In this document: in pieces, positions 47,406-57,785 of the stretch
Layout of the letters: the number at the start of each line of letters is the position of its first letter
Numbering within the stretch: the first letter of the stretch is position 1
Source of the DNA: Eisenbergiella porci
GTDB taxonomy: Bacteria; Bacillota; Clostridia; Lachnospirales; Lachnospiraceae
Direction: 5' to 3'
Length of the DNA stretch: 64,000 bases
Assembly (NCBI RefSeq): GCF_009696275.1
Contig: NZ_VUMI01000005.1
Span: forward strand, 123,696 to 187,695
Made by a program: the position numbers and the translations under genes
The notes under the pieces: generated by a model
What the model was told of the DNA's origin: nothing
Database searches by the model: none
The model's input: the letters and a program-made list of their open reading frames with translations, nothing else

Positions 47406-50400
47406 ATGAGCAATTCTATTCATTACACTTTGGGAATCGATATCGGTTCCACAACTGTCAAAATTGCTATCCTGGATGAAGCCCATCATATACTTTTTTC
47501 CGATTATAAAAGGCATTTTGCCAATATTCAGGAGACACTGTCGGACTTACTGAAAGACAGTCTGTCCAGATTGGGAAATATAACGCTTCATCCTATGATT
47601 ACCGGCTCCGGCGGGCTGACTCTGGCAAATCATCTCGGAGTACCGTTCGTTCAGGAGGTTATTTCCGTTTCCACAGCGCTTCAGGAGCTTGCGCCGCAGA
47701 CCGATGTGGCGATTGAGCTGGGCGGTGAGGATGCCAAGATCATCTATTTTGAAAACGGGAATGTGGAACAGCGTATGAACGGTATCTGCGCCGGCGGCAC
47801 CGGTTCTTTTATCGACCAGATGGCTTCCCTGCTTCAGACGGATGCGGCAGGCCTGAATGAATACGCCAAAAACTATAAATCCTTATATACCATAGCCGCC
47901 AGATGCGGTGTGTTTGCCAAGTCCGATATCCAGCCTCTTATTAACGAAGGGGCTACCAAGGAAGACCTCTCTGCATCGATTTTCCAGGCGGTGGTGAATC
48001 AGACCATCAGCGGACTGGCCTGCGGAAAGCCTATCAGGGGGCATGTTGCTTTCCTGGGAGGCCCCCTTCATTTTCTTTCCGAACTGCAGATCGCCTTTGT
48101 CCGAACACTGAAGCTGGATGAGGAGCATACCATTAAAACGGATAATTCCCATCTGTTCGCTGCAATTGGATCAGCGCTGAACGCCAAGGAAGAAGTATAT
48201 TTTACGCTGGAGGAGATGGTCCGGAAGCTGTCCGGCGGCATTAAAATGGAATTCGAGGTAGCCCGTATGGAGCCTCTTTTCTCTTCCGATGAGGAATACG
48301 AAGCCTTCCGTACCCGCCATGACAGCCATTGCGTAACGACGGCTTCGCTGGAGGATTATGCAGGCAACTGCTATCTGGGGATTGATGCGGGCAGCACCAC
48401 CACCAAGGTGGCGCTTGTAGGCGAGGACGGCGCCCTTCTTTATTCCTTCTACAGCAATAATAACGGCAGTCCGCTGAAAACCGCCATAGGCGCCATACAG
48501 GACATTTATGCGCAGCTTCCCAAAGGGGCGAAGATTGTCCGTTCCTGCTCCACCGGATACGGGGAAGCCCTGATGAAGGCCGCTTTCCTGCTGGATGACG
48601 GGGAGGTGGAAACGGTGTCCCATTATCACGCCGCCGCCTTTTTTGACCCGCAGGTGGACTGTATTCTCGACATCGGCGGCCAGGATATGAAATGTATTAA
48701 AATCAAAAACGGCACGGTTGACAGCGTGCAGCTGAACGAGGCCTGCTCCTCTGGCTGCGGCTCCTTCATCGAAACCTTTGCAAAATCCCTGAACTACAGC
48801 GTGCAGGATTTCGCAAAAGCCGCCCTGTTCGCCAAACATCCCATCGACCTTGGCACACGCTGCACCGTTTTCATGAATTCCAAGGTAAAGCAGGCGCAGA
48901 AGGAGGGAGCCGAGGTTTCCGATATTTCCGCAGGCCTTGCCTATTCCGTTATCAAAAACGCCCTGTTTAAGGTAATCAAGGTATCCGACGCCTCTGAGCT
49001 TGGGAAACAGATCGTGGTCCAGGGCGGAACCTTTTATAATGACGCCGTTCTTCGCAGTTTTGAAAAAATTGCGGGCTGCGAGGCCATCCGCCCCGATATT
49101 GCAGGAATTATGGGCGCGTTCGGCGCTGCTCTCATCGCCAGGGACAATTACAGCGCGGGCTACCAGACCACCATGCTGACAATCGATCAGATTAATTCCC
49201 TGGAATTTGAAACCAGCATGGCAAAATGTAAGGGCTGTACCAACCACTGTCGCCTTACCATCAACCGTTTTTCCGGCGGACGTCAGTACATATCCGGCAA
49301 CCGCTGTGAGCGCGGCCTGGGAAAACCGAAGAATCCCAGCCAGGTGCCGAATCTGTTTGAGTATAAGCTGAAAAGGCTGTTCTCCTATGAACCGCTTTCC
49401 GCAGACAAGGCGCAGCGGGGACGCGTGGGTATTCCCCGGGTTCTGAACATGTATGAAAATTATCCGTTCTGGTATACGTTTTTTACCGAACTGAAATATC
49501 AGGTGGTGCTCTCTCCCAGCTCCACCCATAATATTTACGAGCTGGGCATCGAATCCATCCCCAGCGAGTCCGAATGCTATCCTGCAAAGCTGGCTCATGG
49601 GCATGTGTCCTGGCTGATTAAACAGGGTGTGGATTTTATCTTCTATCCCGCTCTTTTCTATGAAAGAAATGAAACGCCGGATGCAAGCAATCATTACAAC
49701 TGCCCTATCGTCACCTCTTATTCTGAAAATATCAAGAATAATGTGGATGAAATCGGACGCGGGGAAGCGGTTCTGCGTAATCCTTTTATGGCCTTCAGCA
49801 ATCTGGAGGTTGCCACACAGGCTCTGGAGAAAGAATTCAGCGAACTGCCTGCCGAAGAAATACGCCGCGCCGCGGCCAGGGGCTGGGCGGAGATGGAAGC
49901 CTCCAGAGAGGATATCAAGAAAAAAGGGGAAGAGGTGCTCTCCTATCTGGAGGAAACCGGAACACAGGGAATTGTGCTGGCAGGACGCCCCTACCATCTG
50001 GATCCGGAAATCAATCACGGCATTCCTGAACTGATCACCTCCTACGGCCTGGCCGTACTGACGGAGGATTCCGTTTCCCACCTCGGGCATCCGGAACGGC
50101 CGCTGATCGTCTCCGACCAGTGGATGTATCATTCCAGGCTTTATGCTGCCGCCGCCTTTGTGCGCACCAGGGATGATCTGAACCTGATTCAGCTCAATTC
50201 CTTCGGCTGCGGCCTGGATGCCGTTACCACGGATCAGGTAAACGATATCCTTTCCGGCTCTGGCAAGATTTATACCTGCCTGAAAATCGATGAGGTAAAC
50301 AATCTGGGGGCAGCCAGGATCCGTGTCCGTTCCCTGCTGTCCGCCATCAAGGCCAAAGAAAAGAAGAAAGAGAAAAGGACCATCGCCTCCACCGCCCTGC

Positions 50401-51650
50401 ACAGGGAAATTTTCACGGAGGAAATGCGTAAGGATTATACCATCCTTTGCCCGCAGATGTCCCCGATTCATTTTGAGCTGCTGGAAGCGGCGTTTAATGC
50501 CTGCGGATATCATGTGGAGGTGCTTCCCAACGATAACCGGCATGCCATTGACACCGGCCTGAAATATGTAAATAATGACGCCTGCTATCCATCCCTCCTG
50601 GTGGTGGGACAGATTATGGACGCGCTGCTTTCCGGGAAATATGACCTGAATAAGGTGGCTGTGGTAATGTCCCAGACCGGAGGCGGCTGCCGTGCCACCA
50701 ACTATGTGGGCTTTATCCGCCGGGCGCTTGCCAGGGCGGGCATGGAGCAGGTGCCGGTGATTTCCGTCAACATGGCGGGACTGGAAAGCAACCCCGGCTT
50801 CAAGCTGAATCTGGATATTCTGCTTCGCGCCGTCTATGCCGCAGTTTTCGGAGATATTTTCATGCGCTGCGTATACCGGATGCGTCCTTATGAAAAGGAA
50901 GCGGGAAGCGTTAATGCCTGTCATCGGAAATGGGTGGATAAATGCAAAGCCTTTGTGACTGCAAAGCATCCCGGATTCCATACCTTTTTCAGGATGTGCC
51001 GTGAAATCGTGGAGGATTTCGATGCGATTCCCATCACCGATGAGAAAAAGCCGAAGGTAGGCATTGTCGGCGAGATTCTCGTAAAATTTGCGCCGGCAGC
51101 CAATAACCATCTGGTAGAGCTTCTGGAATCAGAGGGCGCGGAGGCTGTGGTCCCGGATCTGCTGGATTTCATGTTCTACTGCTTCTACAATCAGCTTTAT
51201 AAGGCGGAGCATCTGGGAACCAGCAAAAAATCCGCATTCATGGCAAAGCTTGGAATCAAGGGCATGGAATGGGTGCGTTCCTCCGCAGCAAAAGCTTTTG
51301 AGAAATCGGAGCATTTCCACGCGCCTGCAAAAATCTCTGATATTGCTTCCTATGCGGAGCCCATTGTTTCCATCGGCAACCAGACCGGCGAAGGATGGTT
51401 TCTGACCGGAGAGATGGTGGAGCTGATTAAGTCCGGCACCAATAACATAGTATGTACGCAGCCTTTCGGCTGTCTGCCCAACCACGTGGTCGGTAAAGGC
51501 GTTATCAAAGAGCTGCGCAAACGGTATCCAAAATCCAATGTGGTGGCTATCGACTATGATCCCGGCGCCAGCGAGGTCAATCAGCTGAACCGAATCAAAC
51601 TGATGCTGTCCACTGCACAGAAAAATCTTCAGAAGGAACAGGAAGCATAG
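47406..51650 (+). CDS. 2-hydroxyacyl-CoA dehydratase activase-related giant protein
   Basis: 1414 residues. Two BcrAD/BadFG (HgdC-type) ATPase domains in tandem: about 1-265 ([37 protein letters not shown], cluster cysteine in [10 protein letters not shown]) and about 315-585 ([46 protein letters not shown]). Then a cysteine-containing linker ([16 protein letters not shown]), a DUF2229-like domain (about 660-880) and C-terminal dehydratase-like regions ([35 protein letters not shown]). HgdC-type ATPases use a bridging [4Fe-4S] cluster to send electrons to radical dehydratases. The substrate is unknown. Monocistronic with a strong terminator. Confidence 0.9.
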   Translation: MSNSIHYTLGIDIGSTTVKIAILDEAHHILFSDYKRHFANIQETLSDLLKDSLSRLGNITLHPMITGSGGLTLANHLGVPFVQEVISVSTALQELAPQTDVAIELGGEDAKIIYFENGNVEQRMNGICAGGTGSFIDQMASLLQTDAAGLNEYAKNYKSLYTIAARCGVFAKSDIQPLINEGATKEDLSASIFQAVVNQTISGLACGKPIRGHVAFLGGPLHFLSELQIAFVRTLKLDEEHTIKTDNSHLFAAIGSALNAKEEVYFTLEEMVRKLSGGIKMEFEVARMEPLFSSDEEYEAFRTRHDSHCVTTASLEDYAGNCYLGIDAGSTTTKVALVGEDGALLYSFYSNNNGSPLKTAIGAIQDIYAQLPKGAKIVRSCSTGYGEALMKAAFLLDDGEVETVSHYHAAAFFDPQVDCILDIGGQDMKCIKIKNGTVDSVQLNEACSSGCGSFIETFAKSLNYSVQDFAKAALFAKHPIDLGTRCTVFMNSKVKQAQKEGAEVSDISAGLAYSVIKNALFKVIKVSDASELGKQIVVQGGTFYNDAVLRSFEKIAGCEAIRPDIAGIMGAFGAALIARDNYSAGYQTTMLTIDQINSLEFETSMAKCKGCTNHCRLTINRFSGGRQYISGNRCERGLGKPKNPSQVPNLFEYKLKRLFSYEPLSADKAQRGRVGIPRVLNMYENYPFWYTFFTELKYQVVLSPSSTHNIYELGIESIPSESECYPAKLAHGHVSWLIKQGVDFIFYPALFYERNETPDASNHYNCPIVTSYSENIKNNVDEIGRGEAVLRNPFMAFSNLEVATQALEKEFSELPAEEIRRAAARGWAEMEASREDIKKKGEEVLSYLEETGTQGIVLAGRPYHLDPEINHGIPELITSYGLAVLTEDSVSHLGHPERPLIVSDQWMYHSRLYAAAAFVRTRDDLNLIQLNSFGCGLDAVTTDQVNDILSGSGKIYTCLKIDEVNNLGAARIRVRSLLSAIKAKEKKKEKRTIASTALHREIFTEEMRKDYTILCPQMSPIHFELLEAAFNACGYHVEVLPNDNRHAIDTGLKYVNNDACYPSLLVVGQIMDALLSGKYDLNKVAVVMSQTGGGCRATNYVGFIRRALARAGMEQVPVISVNMAGLESNPGFKLNLDILLRAVYAAVFGDIFMRCVYRMRPYEKEAGSVNACHRKWVDKCKAFVTAKHPGFHTFFRMCREIVEDFDAIPITDEKKPKVGIVGEILVKFAPAANNHLVELLESEGAEAVVPDLLDFMFYCFYNQLYKAEHLGTSKKSAFMAKLGIKGMEWVRSSAAKAFEKSEHFHAPAKISDIASYAEPIVSIGNQTGEGWFLTGEMVELIKSGTNNIVCTQPFGCLPNHVVGKGVIKELRKRYPKSNVVAIDYDPGASEVNQLNRIKLMLSTAQKNLQKEQEA

Positions 51651-51660
51651 CAATATAACA

Positions 51661-51717
51661 AAAACACTGCAATCCCATCCGGAGTTCAGCTCCGTTTTGG
51701 GACGCAGTGTTTTTTTA
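51661..51717 (+). terminator. Terminator after the activase gene
   Basis: AAAACACTGC (51661-51670) pairs with GCAGTGTTTT (51704-51713), with further T residues. The loop includes a second small stem, GGAG/CTCC. Confidence 0.82.
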
Positions 51718-51753
51718 GTTGGCGGAAAGACTTTTATACTTTTGCTCTTCGCC

Positions 51754-51893
51754 TTACGACACTTCCTCTTCCTGCAGCTCATAGGTGATACAAAGTGGCT
51801 TTCCGGTCCAGGGTTCCCGGCCGATACAGGCCTTCAGAGAAAAAACCTCCTCCAATACCTGCGGGGTCATAACCTCCTCCGGGGTGCCTTCAT
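51754..51893 (-). pseudogene. C-terminal remnant of a siderophore ABC ATPase
   Basis: Reads GTPEEVMTPQVLEEVFSLKA, CIGREPWTGKPLCITYELQE then a stop at 51754: the tail of a FepC/FhuC-type ATP-binding protein. Everything before it, including the Walker motifs, has been deleted and it is joined directly to permease sequence. Confidence 0.75.
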
Positions 51894-52196
51894 GAAGTCA
51901 TTGATTCCCAGAATGCCAGGTTCTGCCATCTCATTCCGGGAAACACCCTGAATTACACAGCCCGAAGCAGACAGGCCGGCCCCTGCCAGAAGGCTGGCAA
52001 GGACACGCGGAAGCCGAAGCTGCAGCAGCGTAAAACGCACCCCCTTCTCTCCTTTTCCCCATAGGATATTCCAGATCTCCTCCGGGCTGATATGTCTGTA
52101 GCCTGCATTGATATCCACCCAGATTCCCAGGATAAGAAGCGCCGCCAATATGGCAAGCACGATGCAGGCACGCATTTTTTTCCGGGAGTCAGTCAA
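51894..52196 (-). pseudogene. FecCD-type permease (second), truncated
   Basis: From TTG 52196 (GGAGG 9 nt upstream): TDSRKKMRACIVLAILAALL, then LLQLRLPRVLASLLAGAGLS, ASGCVIQGVSRNEMAEPGIL, GIN. This is the first third of a FecCD siderophore permease. At GILGIN the sequence breaks and continues, in a shifted frame, as the C-terminus of the ATPase. About 200 permease residues and most of the ATPase gene were lost in one deletion. Confidence 0.8.
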
Positions 52197-53189
52197 AGCC
52201 TTTGTCCTCCTTTCTTGCAATCCAGATGAAAAACGGCACCCCGATAAGCGAAAAAATCAGACCAATAGGCGTTTCCGCAGGCGCATTGATGGTACGGGAA
52301 ATAATATCTGCAGTGAGCATAAAGAAAGCGCCCGCCGCCATGGAACAGGGAATGACCGCCCGATAATCCGCTCCTGTAAAAAAGCGGACCACATGGGGAA
52401 CCAGACCTACGAAGGCAACAGGCCCGGTAAGGGCCACGGCGCCGCCCGCAAGCAGCAGAACAGTAAGAAGACAAAGGAAACGGGAACGCTCCACTTCCAG
52501 CCCCAGGCCTTTCGCGGCATCCTCCAGGGCTGAGCATGGAAACACGCCCCGACAGCAGGACTGCCGCCACCAGGCCGGAAACAATGACCGGGCCTGCCAG
52601 CAGAAGCTGCCGGGAGCGGATGCCTGCCGCACCGCCGGCGGTCCAAAAGGTAAGATCATGACCGATTTGAAAGAAAATGGAGACCGCCTGACTGAGTGAG
52701 GACAGGAAAATACTGACAGCGCTGCCTGCCAGTACCAGCCTTACAGGCTCCAGCTTACGATGTCTCATGCTCATCAGCTCGTAGACAGCCAGCATGGAAA
52801 CCGACGCGCCCAGAAAGGAAAAGATAACCACTCCTGTAAAACCAAGTCCGGGTAAAAAAGCAAGGCAGAGCGCCAGCGCAAAAGAGGCTCCCGCATTGAT
52901 GCCAGCAGTCCTGAATCCGCAAGAGGATTCCGGGTTACTCCCTGCATGAGAGAACCCGCTGCGGAAAAGGCGGCGCCGGCTAGGATACAGCCCAGCGTAC
53001 GGGGAATACGCAGTTCCCGGACTACGATATGCTGCTGATCCGCAGCATCCGGCCGGATGACGGCGTTTACCACCTGCCCAAAGTGATCTCCATGCTTCCA
53101 TAAAGCACGGAAAGAGCTGCGGCCAGAAAGACCGCAGCACCGACCGCAAGCAGAAACAAGGTCATCCTTTTTTGTCCGCTCGCACTCAT
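52189..53189 (-). pseudogene. FecCD-type permease (first), multiple frameshifts
   Basis: Full-length in extent but spread over four reading phases: MSASGQKRMTLFLLAVGAAV to EITLG; then QVVNAVIRPDAADQ with IPRTLGCILAGAAFSAAGSL and MQGVTRNPLADSGLL; then INAGASFALALCLAFLPGLG to VLLSGRVSMLS; then ALEDAAKGLGLEVERS to WIARKEDKGFD. At least three single-base-type shifts separate them. It would otherwise be a normal siderophore permease of about 330 residues. Start ATG 53189 overlaps the binding-protein stop. Confidence 0.85.
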
Positions 53190-53867
53190 TCCTTTTCACC
53201 AACGCTGCGGAAAAAGTCAACAAAAATATCCAGCTGGGCATTCAGGGTAATCGGATCCCTGTGCATAAACGCGACCTGTTCATAAGCAAGCACACGACCT
53301 GCCTTAACAGCGTCAAGACTGTTCCAGAGCCGGGATTCCTCCACAAAGGAGCTGTCCGTATCCGCCAGGACGCCGTACAGGATAAAATCTCCCGTATACT
53401 CCGGCAGCGCTTCCAGAGATACCACCTTATAAGGGGTATCGGCATCTACTATTTCCGCCTGTACTGCCGAAGGCGCCTTCAGTTTCCATATATCATACAG
53501 AACGGAACCTCCTCTTGCAAAATGACTGCCCATGGTATAGATCTGCTGCGGCCATACCTCCACAATAGAGACGGTACGATTTCCCACAATTTCCCGGATT
53601 TCTTCTCCGGCCGCCTCCGCTCTTTTCCTGAAATCAGCAATATATGTTCCGCTTCCTTCTCTTTTCCCACAAAACCTGCGATGTAGCAAAACAGCTCCTC
53701 ATCACTGCGGCTGCCATCCTGAATATATACCGTTGGTGCGATTGCGGCATATTTTTCATAATCTGCTTCGGTAATTGTGAAGATCAAATCAAACCGCATG
53801 CTCCCAACAGCGCCGAAAAAGCCAAAAACACACATACAGAAAGCAGTCTTGCTCTCATCTTCTTCAT
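53186..53867 (-). pseudogene. Siderophore-binding lipoprotein, deleted and frameshifted
   Basis: Starts at ATG 53867 after AAAGGAGAG: MKKMRARLLSVCVFLAFSAL with lipobox LLGAC. The reading then breaks. The periplasmic-binding domain resumes in a second frame (DLIFTITEADYEKYAAIAPT, VYIQDGSRSDEELFCYIAGF) and a third (YIADFRKRAEAAGEEIREIV to LDIFVDFFRSVGEKE, stop 53186). A segment of roughly 70-100 residues of the first lobe is missing. With the two permeases and ATPase remnant it forms a dead iron-siderophore importer operon. Confidence 0.82.
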
Positions 53868-54061
53868 AACTCTCCTTTCCTTCCATCCGGTATACCGGCA
53901 CTCTTGTTAGATATGCTAGCATAAATGTGTATGCATGACAACTCATTTCAGGCATACGGATGCTTGCCAGCCTTTTGGAAAATTGCCATAAAGATTGCTG
54001 TGAAATAAGAATTGACCGCAGGACATGCCTCCTGTGGGGCAGTCCGGAAAGAAACATAACT

Positions 54062-54096
54062 AAAAACCGAAGGGACACGTCTGTGCCCCTTCGGTT
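54062..54096 (-). terminator. Terminator after the BceAB-type operon
   Basis: AACCGAAGGG pairs with CCCTTCGGTT (54065-54074 and 54087-54096), followed on the minus strand by TTT. Confidence 0.8.
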
Positions 54097-54130
54097 ATAA
54101 AGAAGGATTTAAGAGACAGCCACCTGCCGC

Positions 54131-56155
54131 CTAACCCTGGACAATTTTAAAGTATGTGCGCGCTGTCAGCCGGTAAACAAGCAGATAGGCCAGCGCAAAA
54201 ACAAGAACGGAAAGCACGGTAAATAAAGCGAACATTTTTATATTGGTCATACTGAATACCGTAAGCATCTTGCAAAGCTGCGGGAATGCCACCGCAATGT
54301 GTATGACAGCCATTCCCAGAGGCAGGAAGAAAACAAGAAGCACCTGGCGGGTGATGGTTTTCTTTACTTCAGCGGCGCTCATCCCCACCTTTTCCATGAT
54401 TTGGAACCGTTCCCTGTCATCGAAGCCTTCCGTAATCTGCTTATAATAGATAATCAGAACAGTGGCAATGAGGAACAATACGATGAAAAATACGCCGACA
54501 AAAAGGATGCTGCCGTACAGCTCATAAAAATCCGCCCTCTGCTCACTGCGCACATAAGTCCTGTAAACGCCGGGCACAGCGCCGTGTATGCTGCTTTCCA
54601 GCTGTCGGACGGCTTCCTTGCTCCCTTCCAGATCAAAAAAGCAGTTAAATTCCACAGAGGTGGGAAATCTGCCGTTCTGTGCCTGCGCATTGCTCGCCGC
54701 CGCCAGCCTGCTCAGATCTTCCAGGCCTGGGACAACAAATATACTGAGATTCACAGGCGTGGCAAAGCCCATAAACATTGTAACGTCAAACTCCCAAAGC
54801 CGCCCGGCCAGACTGTATTTTTCTCCGCAGATATCCGCAAATCCGTTCATTTCCGGTCCTGTTGTATAATAGAATACCTCTCTTTCCCCGAGAGAAAGGC
54901 TTTTGCCAAATAAACGGTTGTAATCCTCCAGCGTCATGGCATAGACCATGTTCGTTTTTCCCTCATTATTAAAGGCGGTGGTAAACTGTCCGTCCGCATA
55001 GGAAGCGCCAAAGGATATCTGGTAAAAATCCATCTGGTTTTCCAGTGTACAGCCGGCAGAGGCTGCCAGTTCCTTTACCTTTTCCCTGATGGAAACGGCC
55101 AGTTGTACGGCCGAGGCAGTATCCTGCGGGGAATAGTCCGGCACGTCCGCATACATATTGACATCCCGGGGAAACTGGTTTTTCAGCATATCCTCCTCTC
55201 CGGCATAGAGGCTTAAACAGCTGGACAGCGTTACCAGTACGGCTGTTGACAGAACACAGATACTTGCCAGTCCCGCGGCGTTCTGTTTCATCCGGTAAAT
55301 CATCCCGGAAACAGAAACAAAATTCTCCGGTTTGTAATAAAAACGTCTGTTTTTTCGAAGCGTTTTCAACAGGGCGATACTCCCTGCCTGAAACAGGCAG
55401 TAGGTTCCGATAATGACGAGGAGCACCGCAGGAAAAAAGGCAAACAGCGCATCTGAGGCCGTCTGGGTGGCAAGGGCCTTCGCATAGCCAATCCCCAGGG
55501 CTGCCGCTCCTGCAAGTGCGACAGCCCATCTGGTTTTAGGCTCCTTCTCTCCTTCCCGGCTGCTTCTAAGCAGGTCTATGGGATTGGTTCTTGTCACGCT
55601 TACAATGTCATAAAGCAGGACAAAAAAGAAACAGACCAGATAAATCAGGAAGGTTTCAGCCACCGCATTCAGCGGGATCCGGAAGATTAGCTTTCCGGGC
55701 AGCCCCACGAATTTCAGAAGAAGAAGGAACATTGCCTGACTGAAAAGCATGCCTCCTGCAATTCCCACGGATACGCTCAGAAGCATGCTGAAAAGGACCT
55801 CCCAGAAAAGGACGAAAGCAAGATGTTTTTTCTCCATGCCTAAAATACAGAACAGGCCGAATTCACGTTTGCGGCGCTTTATGATAAAGCTGTTAATATA
55901 AAACAGGATGATAAACACGAAAAGAATGCATATCATAAAGCTGATCCTGACCAGCATATACATGATATCTCCGCCCTCCATGCCGCTATCCGCCACCATG
56001 ATGCCAACGGAGTTCAGGACATAAAGAAGCCCCGCCATCAGGCTGCCTGCACACAGATAGGGAAAATAAATGCTTTTGTTCTTTTTCATATTGGTTCCTG
56101 CCAGACGGGGATAAAAAAGGAGATTATGCAGGGAAGAAAACTGTGGTATATTCAT
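54131..56155 (-). CDS. BceB-type FtsX-like ABC permease
   Basis: 674 residues with about ten membrane segments and a large extracellular domain (about 320-560), the layout of BceB/VraG/YxdM permeases that sense or expel peptide antibiotics. N-terminal FtsX half: FYPRLAGTNMKKNKSIYFPY, KRRKREFGLFCILGMEKKHL; C-terminal half includes DDRERFQIMEKVGMSAAEVK. Start ATG 56155 follows GGAGGA and the ATPase stop by 3 bp. These systems usually have a histidine kinase and response regulator beside them; none is in the window. Confidence 0.9.
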   Translation of the reverse strand: MNIPQFSSLHNLLFYPRLAGTNMKKNKSIYFPYLCAGSLMAGLLYVLNSVGIMVADSGMEGGDIMYMLVRISFMICILFVFIILFYINSFIIKRRKREFGLFCILGMEKKHLAFVLFWEVLFSMLLSVSVGIAGGMLFSQAMFLLLLKFVGLPGKLIFRIPLNAVAETFLIYLVCFFFVLLYDIVSVTRTNPIDLLRSSREGEKEPKTRWAVALAGAAALGIGYAKALATQTASDALFAFFPAVLLVIIGTYCLFQAGSIALLKTLRKNRRFYYKPENFVSVSGMIYRMKQNAAGLASICVLSTAVLVTLSSCLSLYAGEEDMLKNQFPRDVNMYADVPDYSPQDTASAVQLAVSIREKVKELAASAGCTLENQMDFYQISFGASYADGQFTTAFNNEGKTNMVYAMTLEDYNRLFGKSLSLGEREVFYYTTGPEMNGFADICGEKYSLAGRLWEFDVTMFMGFATPVNLSIFVVPGLEDLSRLAAASNAQAQNGRFPTSVEFNCFFDLEGSKEAVRQLESSIHGAVPGVYRTYVRSEQRADFYELYGSILFVGVFFIVLFLIATVLIIYYKQITEGFDDRERFQIMEKVGMSAAEVKKTITRQVLLVFFLPLGMAVIHIAVAFPQLCKMLTVFSMTNIKMFALFTVLSVLVFALAYLLVYRLTARTYFKIVQG

Positions 56156-56158
56156 CTG

Positions 56159-56923
56159 TCAGTCCTCCCCTCTGCCTGTGGCAAGAACCGTCAGGGTATC
56201 CGATATCTTCTGGTACATCTCCTCATTGCTGCAGTTCCCACGGTACAGCTGATGGAAAATAACGCCGTCTTTGATGAAAAGGACCCTTCCTGCATGGCTG
56301 GCCGCCCGTGTACTGTGCGTCACCATAAAAACGGTCTGGCCGCTTTTATTCACGTCTTCAAAAATACGGAGCAGACTGTCCGCAGCCCTGGAATCCAGGG
56401 CGCCCGTAGGTTCGTCCGCAAGCAGAATCTGCGGCTGCGTAATGAGCGCTCTGGCAACTGCCGCCCGCTGCTTCTGCCCTCCTGAAACCTCATAGGGGAA
56501 CTTATCCAGCAGCTCTTTAATCTCCAGCCTGTCCGCCAGCGGTTTCAGTCTCTCTTCCATTTCTCCGTATTCCTTTCTGGCAAGAACCAAGGGCAGGAAA
56601 ATATTGTCCCGCAGAGAAAAGGTATCCAGCAGGTTGAAATCCTGGAACACAAAGCCCAGGTTATCCCTGCGGTAGGCAGCCATCCGGCTGTCCGGCACCG
56701 CCGCCATATCCCGGCCGTTTAACAGAACCTTGCCTCCGGTAGGCTTATCCAGCGCGGCAAGGATATTGAGCAGCGTGGTTTTTCCTGAACCGGATTCGCC
56801 CATGATTGCCACATATTCCCCTTCCTCTACGGAAAACTCCACATCTGCCAGCGCCTCCACCTTTGCGCCGCCAAACCTTGTGGTATATACTTTTTTCAAA
56901 TGCTTTACTTCCAGCAGTGACAT
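56159..56923 (-). CDS. BceA-type ABC transporter ATP-binding protein
   Basis: 254 residues. Walker A GESGSGKTTLLNIL, Q-loop FVFQDFNLLDTFS, signature VSGGQKQRAAVARAL, Walker B ILLADEPTGALDSR and switch His in MVTHSTRAASHAG. It partners the FtsX-like permease immediately downstream, with which it is translationally coupled. The C-terminus has an extension of about 25 residues (RGNCSNEEMYQKISDTLTVL) beyond the usual LolD/MacB-like core. A role in antimicrobial-peptide sensing or resistance is inferred from family. Confidence 0.93.
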   Translation of the reverse strand: MSLLEVKHLKKVYTTRFGGAKVEALADVEFSVEEGEYVAIMGESGSGKTTLLNILAALDKPTGGKVLLNGRDMAAVPDSRMAAYRRDNLGFVFQDFNLLDTFSLRDNIFLPLVLARKEYGEMEERLKPLADRLEIKELLDKFPYEVSGGQKQRAAVARALITQPQILLADEPTGALDSRAADSLLRIFEDVNKSGQTVFMVTHSTRAASHAGRVLFIKDGVIFHQLYRGNCSNEEMYQKISDTLTVLATGRGED

Positions 56924-57209
56924 TTTTTCATTCCTCCATTCTGCCTTACACCAGTGCGCTTTTTGTATGTTTCGTGCTTATTATAAGACAGGCAGAGGAA
57001 ACAATCCATCGAATGGGCTTACATTTTCTGAGTGAAGGTTGCATTTTTGTAAGGTTGGTGTGAAACCTTTTATCAACCAGCCATGCGCTGTTTTGATAAA
57101 TACCATTTTGATAATCACTATTCAGATAACAACAATCGACAGATACATTTATCCATGGTATACTTTATATAAAATATTTATCCGCTGCATTTTTACATTT
57201 CCCGCTTTA

Positions 57210-57551
57210 GTTTCCTATGTGCCGGTTGCGGTTCTGGGGGCTAACCTTAATACGGTTATGCGTGTTCATGTGCCGCTCGAAATGCAGGGCCGTGTTTTTT
57301 CCGCCAGGGATACCCTTCAGAACATCACAATCCCTTTAGGACTGTTCCTCGGCGGTATTTGGGTTGATCATGTTTTTGAACCATTTATGAACAGGCCATC
57401 AGCCATTCAGCATGCCTTGGCGTTATTTTTCGGGGCGGGGAAAGGGTCCGGTATCGCGGTTATGTTCTTTATTGTCGGGATAATTGGATTTATTTTGAGT
57501 ATTGCTGCTTTAAGGAATCCACTGTATCAGAGTCTGAATGACAGTGAGTGA
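57210..57551 (+). pseudogene. MFS efflux transporter C-terminal fragment
   Basis: Reads PALVSYVPVAVLGANLNTVM, RVHVPLEMQGRVFSARDTLQ, NITIPLGLFLGGIWVDHVFE and on to a last membrane helix: the C-terminal third of a MefA-like major facilitator efflux protein. The upstream sequence to 57039 remains open but does not resemble the family, so the first two thirds are lost. Followed by a terminator. Confidence 0.78.
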
Positions 57552-57589
57552 TTGCCAGCTGCACAACAGCCAAACAGTCGATGTAATAA

Positions 57590-57632
57590 CGGGAAACAGG
57601 GAGCAGCGGTATATTCCGCTGCTTCCCGTTTG
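57590..57632 (+). terminator. Terminator after the MFS fragment
   Basis: GGGAGCAGCGG pairs with CCGCTGCTTCCC (one bulged base) around TATATT, followed by GTTTGTT. Confidence 0.7.
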
Positions 57633-57785
57633 TTCCGTACCAATTCTGTCGGCGGCATAACAAACCTGGCATGGTGCTATCACCATTCGTGCTGTAAATC
57701 ATGCCATTCGTGCAGAAATGACGTATTCCAGGCCTTTTCTGATAAGCTTACAGATGATAAGCTTACAGGCAGGAGGAAAGAAAAA

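Noticed and set aside
48171..51110. A 979-codon open frame on the minus strand opposite the activase gene
   Set aside because: It is a mirror of the activase codon pattern. The plus-strand protein has conserved domains, a promoter, and a terminator; the opposite frame has none.
57722..57775. Tandem GATAAGCTTACAG pair before the ABC exporter
   Set aside because: A simple short direct duplication; no regulator nearby makes an operator claim possible.
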